From Flavobacterium fontis (GTDB lineage: Bacteria; Bacteroidota; Bacteroidia; Flavobacteriales; Flavobacteriaceae), in the NCBI RefSeq assembly GCF_900129405.1, contig NZ_FQVQ01000001.1:1-64000 (forward strand): a stretch of DNA of 64,000 nucleotides, in the 5' to 3' direction. Every line of letters begins with the position of its first letter. The first letter of the stretch is position 1. Positions 7,876 through 17,282 of this stretch are shown here, piece after piece. Under the pieces are notes generated by a model, which saw only the letters and a program-made list of their open reading frames with translations, searched no databases and had not been told where the DNA came from. A program made the translations under genes and the position numbers.

Positions 7876-9192
7876 TTACAAATCAAATCCCAGATTCACA
7901 CCCAATTTATTGGCAATGATTTGAGTGATGCGCTGTTTCAATTCGGGGATTTTGATACTTTCGATTACCTCATTCGAAAAAGCATACATCAATAAGGCCT
8001 TGGCTTCTTTTTTGGGAATACCGCGTTGTTGCATATAAAACATGGCGCTTTCGTCCAATTGGCCAATCGTACAGCCGTGGGAACATTTGACATCATCGGC
8101 AAAAATTTCCAATTGAGGTTTGGCATTAATCACCGCTTTCTCACTCAATAAGATGTTGTTATTTTGCTGAAAAGCATCTGTTTTTTGCGCTTCTTTTTCT
8201 ACAAAAATCTTCCCGTTGAAAACCCCAGTTGCGCTGTCATTGACAATGCATTTATAGTTTTGATGGCTTTCGCAGTTGGGTTGTGCATGGTGCACCAAAG
8301 TATAATGATCCACATGCTGTTTTCCCCCGATAATGGTAATTCCCTTTAAAGTGGAGTCAATGCGCTCGCCTTGGTGGTAGAAATTCAAATTATTACGCGT
8401 TACATTCCCTCCAAAAGAGAATGTATGCACCGAAACGTGGCTTTCTTGCTTTTGAGCGATGTAGGTGTTGTCAATCAAATTGGCAGATCCTAAATCGTTT
8501 TGAATTTTATAATAATCCACTATCGCACGTTTTTGGGCAAACACCTCCGTTACGGCATTGGTCAACACAGGATTTTCATTCAAACTTTGATGACGCTCAA
8601 TGATTTGCACATGGGCATTTTCACCCACTACAATCAAATTACGCGGTTGAACCATTAAGGCATTTTCTTGACCCGTGGAAAAGTAAATGATTTCAATCGG
8701 TTTGTCTACAACTTTACTTTTGGGCACATTGATATACGCTCCTTCTGCTGCAAATGCCGTGTTTAAGGACGTTAAGGTTTCGTCTTTGTTGGCGATTTGA
8801 TTGAAGTAGGTATCCATCACCATTTTGTACTTCGGCTTGGTAAATGCTGATGACATTAAACAGACATCCAACCCTTCGTGGGTGGTTTGCGATAAAAATG
8901 AACTGTATTTTCCATCGATGAATATGACTTTGTAGGTGTCAATTTCATGCAAAAAATACTTTTTGACATCTTTAAACTCAATCGCCGAATCATGCTTTGG
9001 AAACACGGTAAAATCATGTTTCAACACAGCATTCAGCGAGGTATATTTCCAGGCCTCTTCCTTTTTGGAGGGAAACCCTTTGAGCTCAAAATTCTTAATC
9101 GCCGAAGTGCGCACATCGTACAAATCGGAATTCACATCGATTTGCCCTTCAAAGGCCATGAATGAGGAAATAAGCTTTTCTTTCAATTCCAT
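7876..9192 (-). CDS. sufD: Fe-S cluster assembly protein SufD
   Basis: SufD is a paralogue of SufB and part of the SufBC2D scaffold on which clusters are assembled. The product has about 438 residues from the ATG at 9192; an upstream TTG at 9207 is less likely. Family signatures are visible: KEEAWKYTSLN near the N-terminus and, near the C-terminus, ADDVKCSHGCTIGQLDE followed by YMQQRGIPKKEAKALL. It is the last gene of the sufA-B-C-IVP-D block. The four-helix-bundle gene and heptamer repeats separate it from sufC. Confidence 0.95.
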   Translation of the reverse strand: MELKEKLISSFMAFEGQIDVNSDLYDVRTSAIKNFELKGFPSKKEEAWKYTSLNAVLKHDFTVFPKHDSAIEFKDVKKYFLHEIDTYKVIFIDGKYSSFLSQTTHEGLDVCLMSSAFTKPKYKMVMDTYFNQIANKDETLTSLNTAFAAEGAYINVPKSKVVDKPIEIIYFSTGQENALMVQPRNLIVVGENAHVQIIERHQSLNENPVLTNAVTEVFAQKRAIVDYYKIQNDLGSANLIDNTYIAQKQESHVSVHTFSFGGNVTRNNLNFYHQGERIDSTLKGITIIGGKQHVDHYTLVHHAQPNCESHQNYKCIVNDSATGVFNGKIFVEKEAQKTDAFQQNNNILLSEKAVINAKPQLEIFADDVKCSHGCTIGQLDESAMFYMQQRGIPKKEAKALLMYAFSNEVIESIKIPELKQRITQIIANKLGVNLGFDL

Positions 9193-9198
9193 TGTATA

Positions 9199-9226
9199 AA
9201 GTTTCAAGTTTAAGGTTTCAAGTTTA
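9199..9226. repeat. Four degenerate heptamer repeats between IVP gene and sufD
   Basis: Four contiguous 7-bp units (AAGTTTC, AAGTTTA, AGGTTTC, AAGTTTA) are the reverse complement of the GAAACYT heptamer seen at 9667-9736. They fill the junction between the four-helix-bundle gene and sufD. Confidence 0.7.
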
Positions 9227-9229
9227 ACG

Positions 9230-9619
9230 TTAACGAAACTTGTTACCCTTGAATTCTTGTTTATTTAAATAGGTGATAAAACTATGAATCTTACCACTTA
9301 GACTTTCATATTGTATCTTCAGTTCAAAGAACTGTTTTTCTGAAATGTATCCATAATCCAACAACCGATAGAGTTGTGATCGTGTCTCTCCAGAAGACCC
9401 CTTTGCAATCGCTAAATATTGTTTAAATTCAGCATTGCCATCACGTTCAAAACCTTCTGCAATATTGTCCATTATGGAGCCTGAAGAAGCTTTTATTTGT
9501 TGTTGAAATCTAAAATCTGATTTCAGAGGAGTGTTAACCGTAATTTGGTGAATTTCTTTAGCTAGTTTTCTTGCTTCTTGCCAAATTTCGAGGTCTTCAA
9601 ATCGTTTGATGGTTGCCAT
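9230..9619 (-). CDS. Four-helix-bundle protein, 23S rRNA intervening-sequence type (IVP)
   Basis: The 129-residue protein is predicted almost entirely helical and carries the family hallmarks FEDLEIWQEARKLAKEI, SIMDNIAEGFERD and FKQYLAIAKGSSGETRSQL. The family was named for ORFs inside 23S rRNA intervening sequences and is related to the Avd accessory protein of diversity-generating retroelements; free-standing copies are common in Bacteroidetes and have no settled function. Here it sits between sufC and sufD, flanked by heptamer arrays on both sides, and is unlikely to be part of Fe-S assembly itself. No reverse transcriptase or variable repeat is in the window, so a DGR role is not supported. 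Confidence 0.9.
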   Translation of the reverse strand: MATIKRFEDLEIWQEARKLAKEIHQITVNTPLKSDFRFQQQIKASSGSIMDNIAEGFERDGNAEFKQYLAIAKGSSGETRSQLYRLLDYGYISEKQFFELKIQYESLSGKIHSFITYLNKQEFKGNKFR

Positions 9620-9666
9620 GGCTTATAAATTAAAGGGTTAAAACCACTAATTTATATCTTTTATCG

Positions 9667-9736
9667 GAAACCTGAAACCTGAAACCTGAAACCTGAAACC
9701 TGAAACCTGAAACTTGAAACTTGAAACTTGAAACCT
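9667..9736. repeat. Ten-unit GAAACYT heptamer array
   Basis: Ten perfect 7-bp units: six GAAACCT, three GAAACTT, then one GAAACCT. The last unit runs into the stop codon of sufC at 9735-9737. The same heptamer recurs at 18468-18596 and, degenerate, at 9199-9226 and 10494-10521. Confidence 0.95.
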
Positions 9737-10484
9737 AATTCAACTCACTCTTAATCCAATCATACCCTTTTTCTTCTAGAGCCAAGGCAAGATCTGCGCC
9801 ACCGGTTTTTACGATTTTACCGTCCATCAAGACGTGCACATAATCGGGGATAATATAATCCAACAAACGTTGGTAGTGGGTAATCACCAACACCGCATTG
9901 TTTTCATTTTTCAACTTGTTCACACCGTTGGCTACGATTCGTAAAGCGTCGATATCCAAACCTGAATCGGTCTCATCGAGAATGGCCAATTTGGGTTCTA
10001 ACATTGCCATTTGAAAAATCTCATTACGCTTTTTCTCCCCGCCTGAAAAACCTTCGTTTAACGAACGTGACAAAAACTTGCGGTCCATTTCCAACAATTC
10101 CGATTTCTCACGGATTTTCTTCAACATTTCATTGGCTGGCATTTCCTCTTCACCGTTGGCTTTACGCTTTTCGTTGATGGCAGTTTTGATGAAATTGGTC
10201 ACCGAAACCCCTGGAATTTCTACCGGATATTGAAACGAAAGAAATACCCCTTTATGAGCGCGCTCTTCGGGAGCTAATTCTGAAATGTCTTCCCCATCCA
10301 AAATGATTTCTCCTTCGGAAACTTCATAATTTTCATTGCCCGCAATGATCGATGACAGAGTACTTTTTCCCGCTCCATTTGGACCCATAATTGCGTGTAC
10401 TTCACCTGCTTTAATTTCTAAATTAATGCCTTTTAAGATATCTTTATCTTCAACGGAAGCGTGTAAATTTTTTATACTTAACAT
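9735..10484 (-). CDS. sufC: Fe-S assembly ATPase SufC
   Basis: SufC is the ABC-type ATPase of the SufBC2D scaffold. The 249-residue protein shows Walker [10 protein letters not shown] near residue 35, the signature [15 protein letters not shown] with the SufC-typical K-R-N-E, Walker [18 protein letters not shown], and the H-loop VITHYQR. The length is normal. It lies between sufB and the four-helix-bundle gene. Its stop codon overlaps the heptamer array. Confidence 0.97.
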   Translation of the reverse strand: MLSIKNLHASVEDKDILKGINLEIKAGEVHAIMGPNGAGKSTLSSIIAGNENYEVSEGEIILDGEDISELAPEERAHKGVFLSFQYPVEIPGVSVTNFIKTAINEKRKANGEEEMPANEMLKKIREKSELLEMDRKFLSRSLNEGFSGGEKKRNEIFQMAMLEPKLAILDETDSGLDIDALRIVANGVNKLKNENNAVLVITHYQRLLDYIIPDYVHVLMDGKIVKTGGADLALALEEKGYDWIKSELN

Positions 10485-10493
10485 TTTATTTTT

Positions 10494-10521
10494 GTTTCAG
10501 GTTTAAAGTTTAAAGTTTCAG
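10494..10521. repeat. Four degenerate heptamers between sufB and sufC
   Basis: Units GTTTCAG, GTTTAAA, GTTTAAA, GTTTCAG are rotated, partly decayed forms of the reverse-complement GAAACYT heptamer. They lie 9 bp upstream of the sufC start. The remainder of the 142-bp gap shows nothing else. Confidence 0.6.
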
Positions 10522-10626
10522 GTTGGCTTGTTGCGCACTTAAAACTTTTATTTAAATCGTGTAATTTTTCTATTTAGTTTACGTCAACCAGAATTCATTT
10601 AAAATTCAAAATTTAGAATTTTCAAA

Positions 10627-12075
10627 TTACCCCACGCTGCCTTCCAATGAAATCTCCAATAATTTCTGGGCTTCAACGGCGAATTCCATCGGTAATTTGT
10701 TTAGGACTTCTTTGCTAAAACCATTTACAATTAAAGCAATTGCCTTTTCGGTGGGAATTCCGCGTTGGTTGCAATAAAATACTTGATCTTCACCAATCTT
10801 GGAGGTAGTGGCTTCGTGCTCAATACGAGCCGTGGCGTTCTTACTTTCGATATAAGGAAAGGTATGCGCCCCACATTGGTTCCCCATCAATAACGAATCG
10901 CATTGCGAGAAGTTACGCGCATTTTCGGCACGCGCTCCAATTTGAACCAACCCTCGGTAGCTGTTTTGCGATTTCCCCGCCGAGATTCCTTTGGAAATAA
11001 TGGTTGAGCGGGTGTTTTTCCCTAAATGTATCATCTTCGTTCCCGTATCAGCTTGTTGGAAGTTGTTGGTAACCGCGATAGAATAAAATTCTCCAATAGA
11101 ATTATCGCCTTTCAACACACAGCTTGGATACTTCCAGGTTACAGCCGAACCGGTTTCTACCTGCGTCCACGAGATTTTGGCATTGGTTTCACACAATCCG
11201 CGTTTGGTCACAAAGTTGTACACCCCGCCTTTCCCCTCTTTATTTCCAGGATACCAGTTTTGAACGGTAGAATACTTGATTTCAGCATTGTCCAACGCAA
11301 TCAATTCGACCACCGCCGCATGCAATTGATTTTCATCGCGACTCGGTGCGGTACACCCTTCTAAATACGATACATAACTGCCTTCATCGGCGATGACGAG
11401 CGTACGCTCAAACTGTCCTGTTCCTCCCTGATTGATACGGAAGTAGGTTGACAATTCCATGGGGCAACGCACGCCTTTGGGAATGTAACAAAAACTACCG
11501 TCGGAGAATACGGCTGAATTCAACGCGGCATAAAAGTTATCTTTTTGGGGTACGACGGAACCGATATACTTTTGAACCAACTCGGGATGCTCTTGAATCG
11601 CTTCCGAAATCGAGCAGAAAATAATGCCTTTCTCTGCTAAAGTTTTTTTGAATGTGGTGGCCACTGAAACTGAATCCATCACAATATCAACGGCTACACC
11701 AGCCAATTTTTTTTGTTCGTCTAAAGAAATTCCCAACTTTTTGAAGGTGTCCAACAACTCGGGATCAACCTCATCAAGGGAAGCGTATTTATCTTTTTTC
11801 TTGGGTGCCGAATAATAGGAAATCGCCTGAAAATCGGGCTTTTCGTAATGCACATTGGCCCACTCGGGTTCTACCATTTCGCGCCAAGCTCGGAACGCTT
11901 CCAAACGCCACTCGGTCATCCATTCGGGCTCGTTTTTTTTCTTGGAAATGGCACGAACAATATCTTCATTTAAACCGGCTGGAAAGGTTTCGCTTTCGAT
12001 ATCGGTATAAAATCCATACTCGTACTCTTTATTTTCCAATTCGACTTTTAAGTCGTCTTCGGTATATTTTGCCAT
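10627..12075 (-). CDS. sufB: Fe-S cluster assembly protein SufB
   Basis: SufB is the core scaffold subunit that receives sulfur from SufE and builds the cluster. The 482 residues match the family length. Typical segments are visible: [62 protein letters not shown], and near the C-terminus [20 protein letters not shown]. It is second in the operon, 28 bp after the sufA-like gene. Confidence 0.97.
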   Translation of the reverse strand: MAKYTEDDLKVELENKEYEYGFYTDIESETFPAGLNEDIVRAISKKKNEPEWMTEWRLEAFRAWREMVEPEWANVHYEKPDFQAISYYSAPKKKDKYASLDEVDPELLDTFKKLGISLDEQKKLAGVAVDIVMDSVSVATTFKKTLAEKGIIFCSISEAIQEHPELVQKYIGSVVPQKDNFYAALNSAVFSDGSFCYIPKGVRCPMELSTYFRINQGGTGQFERTLVIADEGSYVSYLEGCTAPSRDENQLHAAVVELIALDNAEIKYSTVQNWYPGNKEGKGGVYNFVTKRGLCETNAKISWTQVETGSAVTWKYPSCVLKGDNSIGEFYSIAVTNNFQQADTGTKMIHLGKNTRSTIISKGISAGKSQNSYRGLVQIGARAENARNFSQCDSLLMGNQCGAHTFPYIESKNATARIEHEATTSKIGEDQVFYCNQRGIPTEKAIALIVNGFSKEVLNKLPMEFAVEAQKLLEISLEGSVG

Positions 12076-12103
12076 GGGTTTGTTGTAAAATTAAAAATTG
12101 GAA

Positions 12104-12433
12104 TTAGAGTGAAAAACTCTCCCCACATCCACAGGTGCGACTTGCATTGGGATTATTAAATACAAAGCCTTTCCCATTCAACCCGCCTGAATATTCCAAA
12201 ACAGTTCCCGCTAAATACAAAAAGGACTTTTTCTCAACAGCAATGCGAACGTTGTTGTCTTCAAAAACTTTATCGTTTTCCCCGATCGACTTATCAAATT
12301 TCAACTCATAAGACAAACCGGAACACCCACCGCTTTTCACCCCAACACGAACAAAGTCGTGAGCGGCATCAAAACCGTCGTCATGCATCATTTCGACAAT
12401 TTTTTTACTGGCTGATTCGGACACTTTAATCAT
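12104..12433 (-). CDS. A-type Fe-S carrier protein (SufA/IscA/ErpA family)
   Basis: A-type carriers bind Fe-S clusters and pass them to apo-proteins. The 109-residue protein has the three invariant cysteines: C37 in KSGGCSGLSY and C101 and C103 in RTCGCGESF. It leads the sufB-C-IVP-D operon, so a SufA role is likely, though SufA, IscA and ErpA cannot be told apart by sequence alone. A promoter core lies 29 bp upstream of the ATG. Confidence 0.94.
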   Translation of the reverse strand: MIKVSESASKKIVEMMHDDGFDAAHDFVRVGVKSGGCSGLSYELKFDKSIGENDKVFEDNNVRIAVEKKSFLYLAGTVLEYSGGLNGKGFVFNNPNASRTCGCGESFSL

Positions 12434-12462
12434 AGCTTATTTTAATTTTGTCTAAATTGTTG

Positions 12463-12470
12463 CAAAGATA
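12463..12470 (-). promoter_or_regulatory. Putative -7 promoter core of the sufABCD operon
   Basis: Reads TATCTTTG on the minus strand, 29 bp before the sufA-like ATG. I do not see an IscR-like palindrome beside it. Confidence 0.5.
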
Positions 12471-12602
12471 CACCTTAAAGCTTTTCACTCGTCGATTTAA
12501 CATATTTTTTAGTCGAATTCTTATAAATAAAGTTTATCAAAAGTTCCCGTTTGGATTTTGTACCTTGTCCACCCGAAATAGTGAACGTTTACACGGATTT
12601 AT

Positions 12603-13466
12603 ATGAAGAAACTCTATGCAATTGAAGCCGGTAACTTTAAGTTGGACGGCGGCGCTATGTTTGGGGTCGTTCCCAAAACCATCTGGCACAAAACCAATCC
12701 GGCAGATGCCAACAACCTCATCGATATCGCAGCGCGTTGTCTATTGATCGAAGAGGGAAATCGCTTGATTTTAATTGACACGGGAATGGGTAATAAACAG
12801 TCGGAAAAATTCTTCAGTTATTACTCCCTCTGGGGCAATCATTCGCTCGATGCTTCGTTGGCTCAGCACGGCTTTCACCGCGATGATGTGACCGATGTGT
12901 TTATGACGCACTTGCATTTTGACCATTGTGGCGGAAGTGTGAACCGTAAAGCATCGGGGGAAGGCTATGAAGTGGCGTTTAAAAAGGCTTCGTTTTGGAC
13001 CAACGAAAACCACTGGCAGTGGGCTACCCAACCGAATGCACGGGAAAAAGCGTCGTTTTTACACGAAAACATCATTCCAATGCAAGAGAGTGGTCAATTG
13101 CGTTTTATCAACCGCCCCGAAAGTGATTTTGGTTTTTCCAACGAAATGGGATTCAACATCTTTTACGCCGACGGTCATACCGAAAAGCAAATGTTACCTC
13201 ACCTTTCCTACGGCGATAAAACCATTGTTTTTTGTGCCGATTTATTGGCAACCGCGGGGCATATCCCCATTCCTTATGTGATGGGTTATGATACGCGACC
13301 GCTGTTGACTTTGGATGAAAAAACAAAATTCCTGACTGCAGCTGCCGACCACGGATACTATTTATGGTTGGAACACGATGCGCACAACCCCATTGTGACC
13401 GTGAAGCACACCGAAAAAGGCATTCGACTCGATCAGGTATATCGTTTGGAAGATATCTTAATCTAA
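12603..13466 (+). CDS. MBL-fold metallo-hydrolase
   Basis: The 287-residue protein has no signal peptide. The metal-binding motif is THLHFDHCGG (H103, H105, D107, H108), with further ligands expected at H192 (YADGHTE) and near FCADLLATAGHIPIPY. This layout matches the AHL-lactonase-like and general hydrolase branches of the metallo-beta-lactamase superfamily. Substrate cannot be told. It is divergent from the suf operon and 69 bp ahead of the S8 protease. Confidence 0.92.
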   Translation: MKKLYAIEAGNFKLDGGAMFGVVPKTIWHKTNPADANNLIDIAARCLLIEEGNRLILIDTGMGNKQSEKFFSYYSLWGNHSLDASLAQHGFHRDDVTDVFMTHLHFDHCGGSVNRKASGEGYEVAFKKASFWTNENHWQWATQPNAREKASFLHENIIPMQESGQLRFINRPESDFGFSNEMGFNIFYADGHTEKQMLPHLSYGDKTIVFCADLLATAGHIPIPYVMGYDTRPLLTLDEKTKFLTAAADHGYYLWLEHDAHNPIVTVKHTEKGIRLDQVYRLEDILI

Positions 13467-13535
13467 TGTTAATCGCTAAGGCTTTTCATGTAAAAGCGAA
13501 TATTTTTAAACCCAATTATGGCAAATTGCCTTGAA

Positions 13536-15161
13536 ATGAAAATTATGTTGCACTTGAATTTTGAAAAATCAGTAGGGGTGGCGCTAGTTGCTGCGTCCTT
13601 ACTCACCAGTTGTGGATCGTCTAATGCGCCGTTTGTAAGCACCGATCCTGCAAAAATTGACAAAACTGTTTTAAAAACTACCCCGATTAAGGAATCCGAC
13701 TTAAAACGATGGAGCCATTTGGACTTGATCAAAGACACGGTTCCAGGCATGAGTGTCGATCGAGCGTATGCCGAATTGTTGAAAAAACGAAAAGGAACAA
13801 AAGTTATCGTTGGCGTTATCGATTCGGGAGTGGACATTGATCATCCGGATTTGAAAGGACGGATTTGGACCAATACGAAAGAAATTCCCAACAACAAGAT
13901 CGATGACGACAAAAATGGATATGTCGATGATGTCAATGGGTGGAACTTTTTGGGAGAAGCTACGGCCATGAATTTGGAGCTTACCCGGATTGTAAAAAAA
14001 GGCGACGATGGTTCAGAAACGTACAAACGGGCTAAAGCGGAACTCGACCAAAAGTTGCAGGAAATGAAACAGCAAAAGCCACAGGTAGACATGATTGCCA
14101 AGGCCGATAAAGACATTCGGACCTTCCTGAAAAAAGAAACATACACGAAAGAAGATCTCAAAGGAATAAGCACTTCTGATGCCACGATCAACCGTAGTAA
14201 AATGATTATGATGAGTATTGCGGCACAAGCTGGAGACGAATTTCAAGAAGAAATCAAATCGTATGTGGATTATATCTATGACCAACTTAATTACAACCTC
14301 AACGTAGAATTTGACGGTCGAAAAGTAGTTGGGGATAATCCTGAAGATTTCAATGATCGCAACTACGGGAACGGAAATGTAAAAGGGCCCGATGTGGCCG
14401 ATGCTTCACACGGAACACACGTAGCTGGAATCATTGCCCAGGTAAGAGGCAACGGTATCGGTGGCGATGGCGTAATGGCTAAAAATGTTGAAATCATGGC
14501 GATTCGTGCCGTGCCCAATGGCGATGAGTACGATAAAGACATTGCCTTGGCGATTCGTTATGCTGTAGATAATGGCGCCAAAGTCATCAACGGGAGCTTT
14601 GGGAAAGATTATTCTCCGCACAAAGAATGGGTGTGGGATGCCATCAAATATGCCGAAAGTAAAGATGTACTTATCGTGCACGCGGCAGGAAACGACAGCA
14701 AAGACATTGACGTTGAGCCGAATTTCCCCACCGATGAAGTCAACGGGAAGGAAATTGCCGACAATCTCATTACCATCGGAGCTTTAAATACCGCGACAGG
14801 CGCTAAAATGGTGGCTGATTTCTCCAACTATGGACAGAAAAATGTCGATGTTTTTGCTCCTGGAGTAAAAATTTACGCTACTTATCCCAACAACAAATAC
14901 AAATACGAACAAGGTACTTCGATGGCCGCTCCCAATGCAGCAGGCGTTGCCGCATTAATCCGTTCGTATTACCCTTCCTTGACCGCTTCACAAGTGAAAC
15001 ACATTTTGATGGATTCAGGAATTGCTATTGCAACCAATGTGGGTGTTGGCGAAGAAAAAGTACAAATTCCATTTAGTGCCACCTGCGTATCGGGCAAAAT
15101 TGTAAATGCTTACAATGCGTTGCTTATGGCCGATCAAATGGTACGTGCAGCAAAAAACTAA
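13536..15161 (+). CDS. S8 family serine protease, lipoprotein
   Basis: A subtilisin-type protease of about 541 residues. I chose the ATG at 13536 because it gives a compact lipoprotein signal ending LVAASLLTSCGSS (cysteine about residue 26); an ATG at 13518 adds six residues. The catalytic triad is visible: Asp in GVIDSGVDIDHPD (near 96), His in SHGTHVAGI (near 293), Ser in GTSMAAPNAAG (near 460). About 150 residues between Asp and His form an insertion with a lysine- and aspartate-rich helical stretch. It probably acts tethered in the periplasm or on the outer membrane. A terminator follows. Confidence 0.93.
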   Translation: MKIMLHLNFEKSVGVALVAASLLTSCGSSNAPFVSTDPAKIDKTVLKTTPIKESDLKRWSHLDLIKDTVPGMSVDRAYAELLKKRKGTKVIVGVIDSGVDIDHPDLKGRIWTNTKEIPNNKIDDDKNGYVDDVNGWNFLGEATAMNLELTRIVKKGDDGSETYKRAKAELDQKLQEMKQQKPQVDMIAKADKDIRTFLKKETYTKEDLKGISTSDATINRSKMIMMSIAAQAGDEFQEEIKSYVDYIYDQLNYNLNVEFDGRKVVGDNPEDFNDRNYGNGNVKGPDVADASHGTHVAGIIAQVRGNGIGGDGVMAKNVEIMAIRAVPNGDEYDKDIALAIRYAVDNGAKVINGSFGKDYSPHKEWVWDAIKYAESKDVLIVHAAGNDSKDIDVEPNFPTDEVNGKEIADNLITIGALNTATGAKMVADFSNYGQKNVDVFAPGVKIYATYPNNKYKYEQGTSMAAPNAAGVAALIRSYYPSLTASQVKHILMDSGIAIATNVGVGEEKVQIPFSATCVSGKIVNAYNALLMADQMVRAAKN

Positions 15162-15231
15162 GCGCGTGTAACACTCAACCGATGCAAACACTCGGTTTTC
15201 TTTGCCCCGTTTAAAAATAAAAACACAAAAC

Positions 15232-15266
15232 ATGCCACAAGTTACCCCGTAGTTTGTGGCATTTTT
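15232..15266 (+). terminator. Intrinsic terminator after the S8 protease
   Basis: ATGCCACAA (15232-15240) and TTGTGGCAT (15254-15262) form a 9-bp stem followed by TTTT. A weaker hairpin, AACCGA/TCGGTT (15177-15197), lies just before it. Confidence 0.75.
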
Positions 15267-15296
15267 GACTATAATTAACCCCTTGTTTCTTAAACT

Positions 15297-17162
15297 ATGA
15301 AACCACTTTTGATTATTGTAACTGTATTTTGTTCCCTTTGGGGTCAAGCCCAAAACGGGTATTGGCAACAACATGTTGATTACAAAATGGACGTCACCAT
15401 GGACGTCACCACCTATCGCTACACAGGAACGCAAGAACTCATCTACACCAACCATTCTCCCGATACCTTGCAAACGGTGTATTACCATTTGTACAACAAC
15501 GCATTTCAACCGGGTAGTGAGATGGACATGCGCCTTCAACACGTCAAAGATCCTGACAGCCGCATGGTGAACAAAATCAAAGAAGGCGATAAAGAAATCA
15601 AACAGAGTCGCATAGCCCAACTCAAACCCGACGAAATTGGGTATTTGAACGTAAGCAATGTCCGTCAAGCGGGCGCGCTACTCGAAACCACCGTGAGTGG
15701 CACCTTACTCAAAGTGCCATTGGCCGTGTCTTTGCTTCCGGGTAAATCAACCGTACTTACCTTGAATTTTGAAGGTCAAGTTCCCATGCAAATTCGACGC
15801 TCTGGGCGAAACAATCGCGAAGGAGTTGCCCTTTCAATGAGTCAGTGGTATCCTAAAATGGCCGAATTTGATTTTGAAGGCTGGCATGTGGATCCTTACA
15901 TCGCCCGTGAGTTTCAAGGTGTTTGGGGTAATTTTGATGTGAAAATTACTATTGATAAATCGTATATTCTTGGCGGTACTGGGTATTTGCAAAACGGAAA
16001 TGAAATCGGCTACAACTACCAAGATCCGGGGGTAAAAGTGAGTATCCCTAAAAAGCAAAAAACACTGACTTGGCATTTTGTAGCGCCGCAGGTACACGAT
16101 TTTACTTGGGCTGCCGACCCCAACTATGTACATGACGTAGTACAGGGTCCGAACGGAGTCGCGTTGCATTTTTTATACAAAAACAAACCTGAAATTGCGC
16201 TTACTTGGAAAGCGGTACAACCCAAAGTGGTCACAATCATGGATTTGTTTAATTATTGGGTGGGACCTTATCCGTACAAACAATATAGCGTGATTCAAGG
16301 CGGCGATGGCGGTATGGAATATGCAATGTGTACCTTGATTTTGGGCGAAGGCGAATTGAATGGCTTAACGGGATTGATCGCCCACGAAATGGGCCACTCT
16401 TGGTTTCAACACATTTTGGCCACCAACGAAAGTAAACACCCTTGGATGGATGAAGGATTTACCTCGTATATTGAAGACCGTGCGATGAACACGCTTTCTC
16501 CACAACCCGTGGCCAATCCGTATGCTGGAGCGTACAAAGCCTATATCAATTTGGCCAACAGCGGAAAAGAACAGCCTTTGTCGACACATGCCGACCGTTA
16601 CGATGAAAACCGCAGTTATAGCATAGCTTCCTATAGCAAAGGGGAAGTATTTTTGGCGCAATTCGAATACCTTTTGGGTCGAGTGGCGGTAGACAAAATC
16701 TTACGCCGATATTACCAAGACTTCAAGTTCAAACATCCAACGCCCAACGACATTAAACGCACAGCCGAACGAGTTTCGGGCGCAGTTTTGGATTGGTATT
16801 TAATCGATTTTACCCAAACCACCAATACGATTGACTATAGCATTACCTCAGTAGAGGAAAAAGAGGGCGGCTCGGTGGTCAACTTGGAGCGCTTGGGTCG
16901 CATGCCGATGCCTATCGATTTGCAAGTAACCTACACCGACGGTTCAAAAGAGAATTTCTACATTCCACTGCGGATGATGCATTATATCAAACCCAATCCC
17001 GATCCTGAATTGCCACGTAAAGTCTTGACCGACTGGGCTTGGGGCAATCCCCGCTATCAATTCCGCATCGAGAAACCGTTGGCCAACATTAAAAGCATAG
17101 TGATTGATCCCGCTGGGTTGATGGCGGATGTGAAGGGGAATAATAATAAGTTTGAAAGGTAG
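15297..17162 (+). CDS. M1 family zinc aminopeptidase, exported
   Basis: The 621-residue protein has a signal peptide (MKPLLIIVTVFCSLWGQAQ). The gluzincin motif HEMGH is at 363-367 with the third zinc ligand E386 in WMDEGFTSY. The substrate motif usually written GxMEN is GGMEY here (338-342), a variant that may be normal for this exported Bacteroidetes subgroup. The N-terminal beta domain (about 25-300) is typical of M1 enzymes. It likely trims peptides in the periplasm. The end of the gene runs into a repeat island. Confidence 0.92.
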   Translation: MKPLLIIVTVFCSLWGQAQNGYWQQHVDYKMDVTMDVTTYRYTGTQELIYTNHSPDTLQTVYYHLYNNAFQPGSEMDMRLQHVKDPDSRMVNKIKEGDKEIKQSRIAQLKPDEIGYLNVSNVRQAGALLETTVSGTLLKVPLAVSLLPGKSTVLTLNFEGQVPMQIRRSGRNNREGVALSMSQWYPKMAEFDFEGWHVDPYIAREFQGVWGNFDVKITIDKSYILGGTGYLQNGNEIGYNYQDPGVKVSIPKKQKTLTWHFVAPQVHDFTWAADPNYVHDVVQGPNGVALHFLYKNKPEIALTWKAVQPKVVTIMDLFNYWVGPYPYKQYSVIQGGDGGMEYAMCTLILGEGELNGLTGLIAHEMGHSWFQHILATNESKHPWMDEGFTSYIEDRAMNTLSPQPVANPYAGAYKAYINLANSGKEQPLSTHADRYDENRSYSIASYSKGEVFLAQFEYLLGRVAVDKILRRYYQDFKFKHPTPNDIKRTAERVSGAVLDWYLIDFTQTTNTIDYSITSVEEKEGGSVVNLERLGRMPMPIDLQVTYTDGSKENFYIPLRMMHYIKPNPDPELPRKVLTDWAWGNPRYQFRIEKPLANIKSIVIDPAGLMADVKGNNNKFER

Positions 17163-17165
17163 GTC

Positions 17166-17237
17166 AATGTGCCAATGTGTCGATGTGTCAATATGCCGAT
17201 GAGCCAATGTGTCGATGTGTTGATGTGTTGATGTGCC
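17166..17237. repeat. Nine-unit octamer tandem repeat
   Basis: Nine consecutive 8-bp units fit the pattern (A/G)AT(G/A)(T/A)G(T/C)(C/T), for example AATGTGCC, AATGTGTC, GATGTGTC and GATGTGTT. The array starts 3 bp after the aminopeptidase stop codon. The sequence from 17238 to 17282 shows no further structure. Confidence 0.9.
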
Positions 17238-17282
17238 AATACATTTCGGCATATATCAGGCATTAGCTGTTTACAAAACATA

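Noticed and set aside
9230..9619. Diversity-generating retroelement accessory gene (avd)
   Set aside because: No reverse transcriptase, template repeat or variable repeat is found in the surroundings; the gene fits the broader IVP family.
13469..13837. Opposite-strand frames inside the S8 protease gene and other housekeeping genes
   Set aside because: They lie wholly within well-supported genes and encode no recognisable protein.
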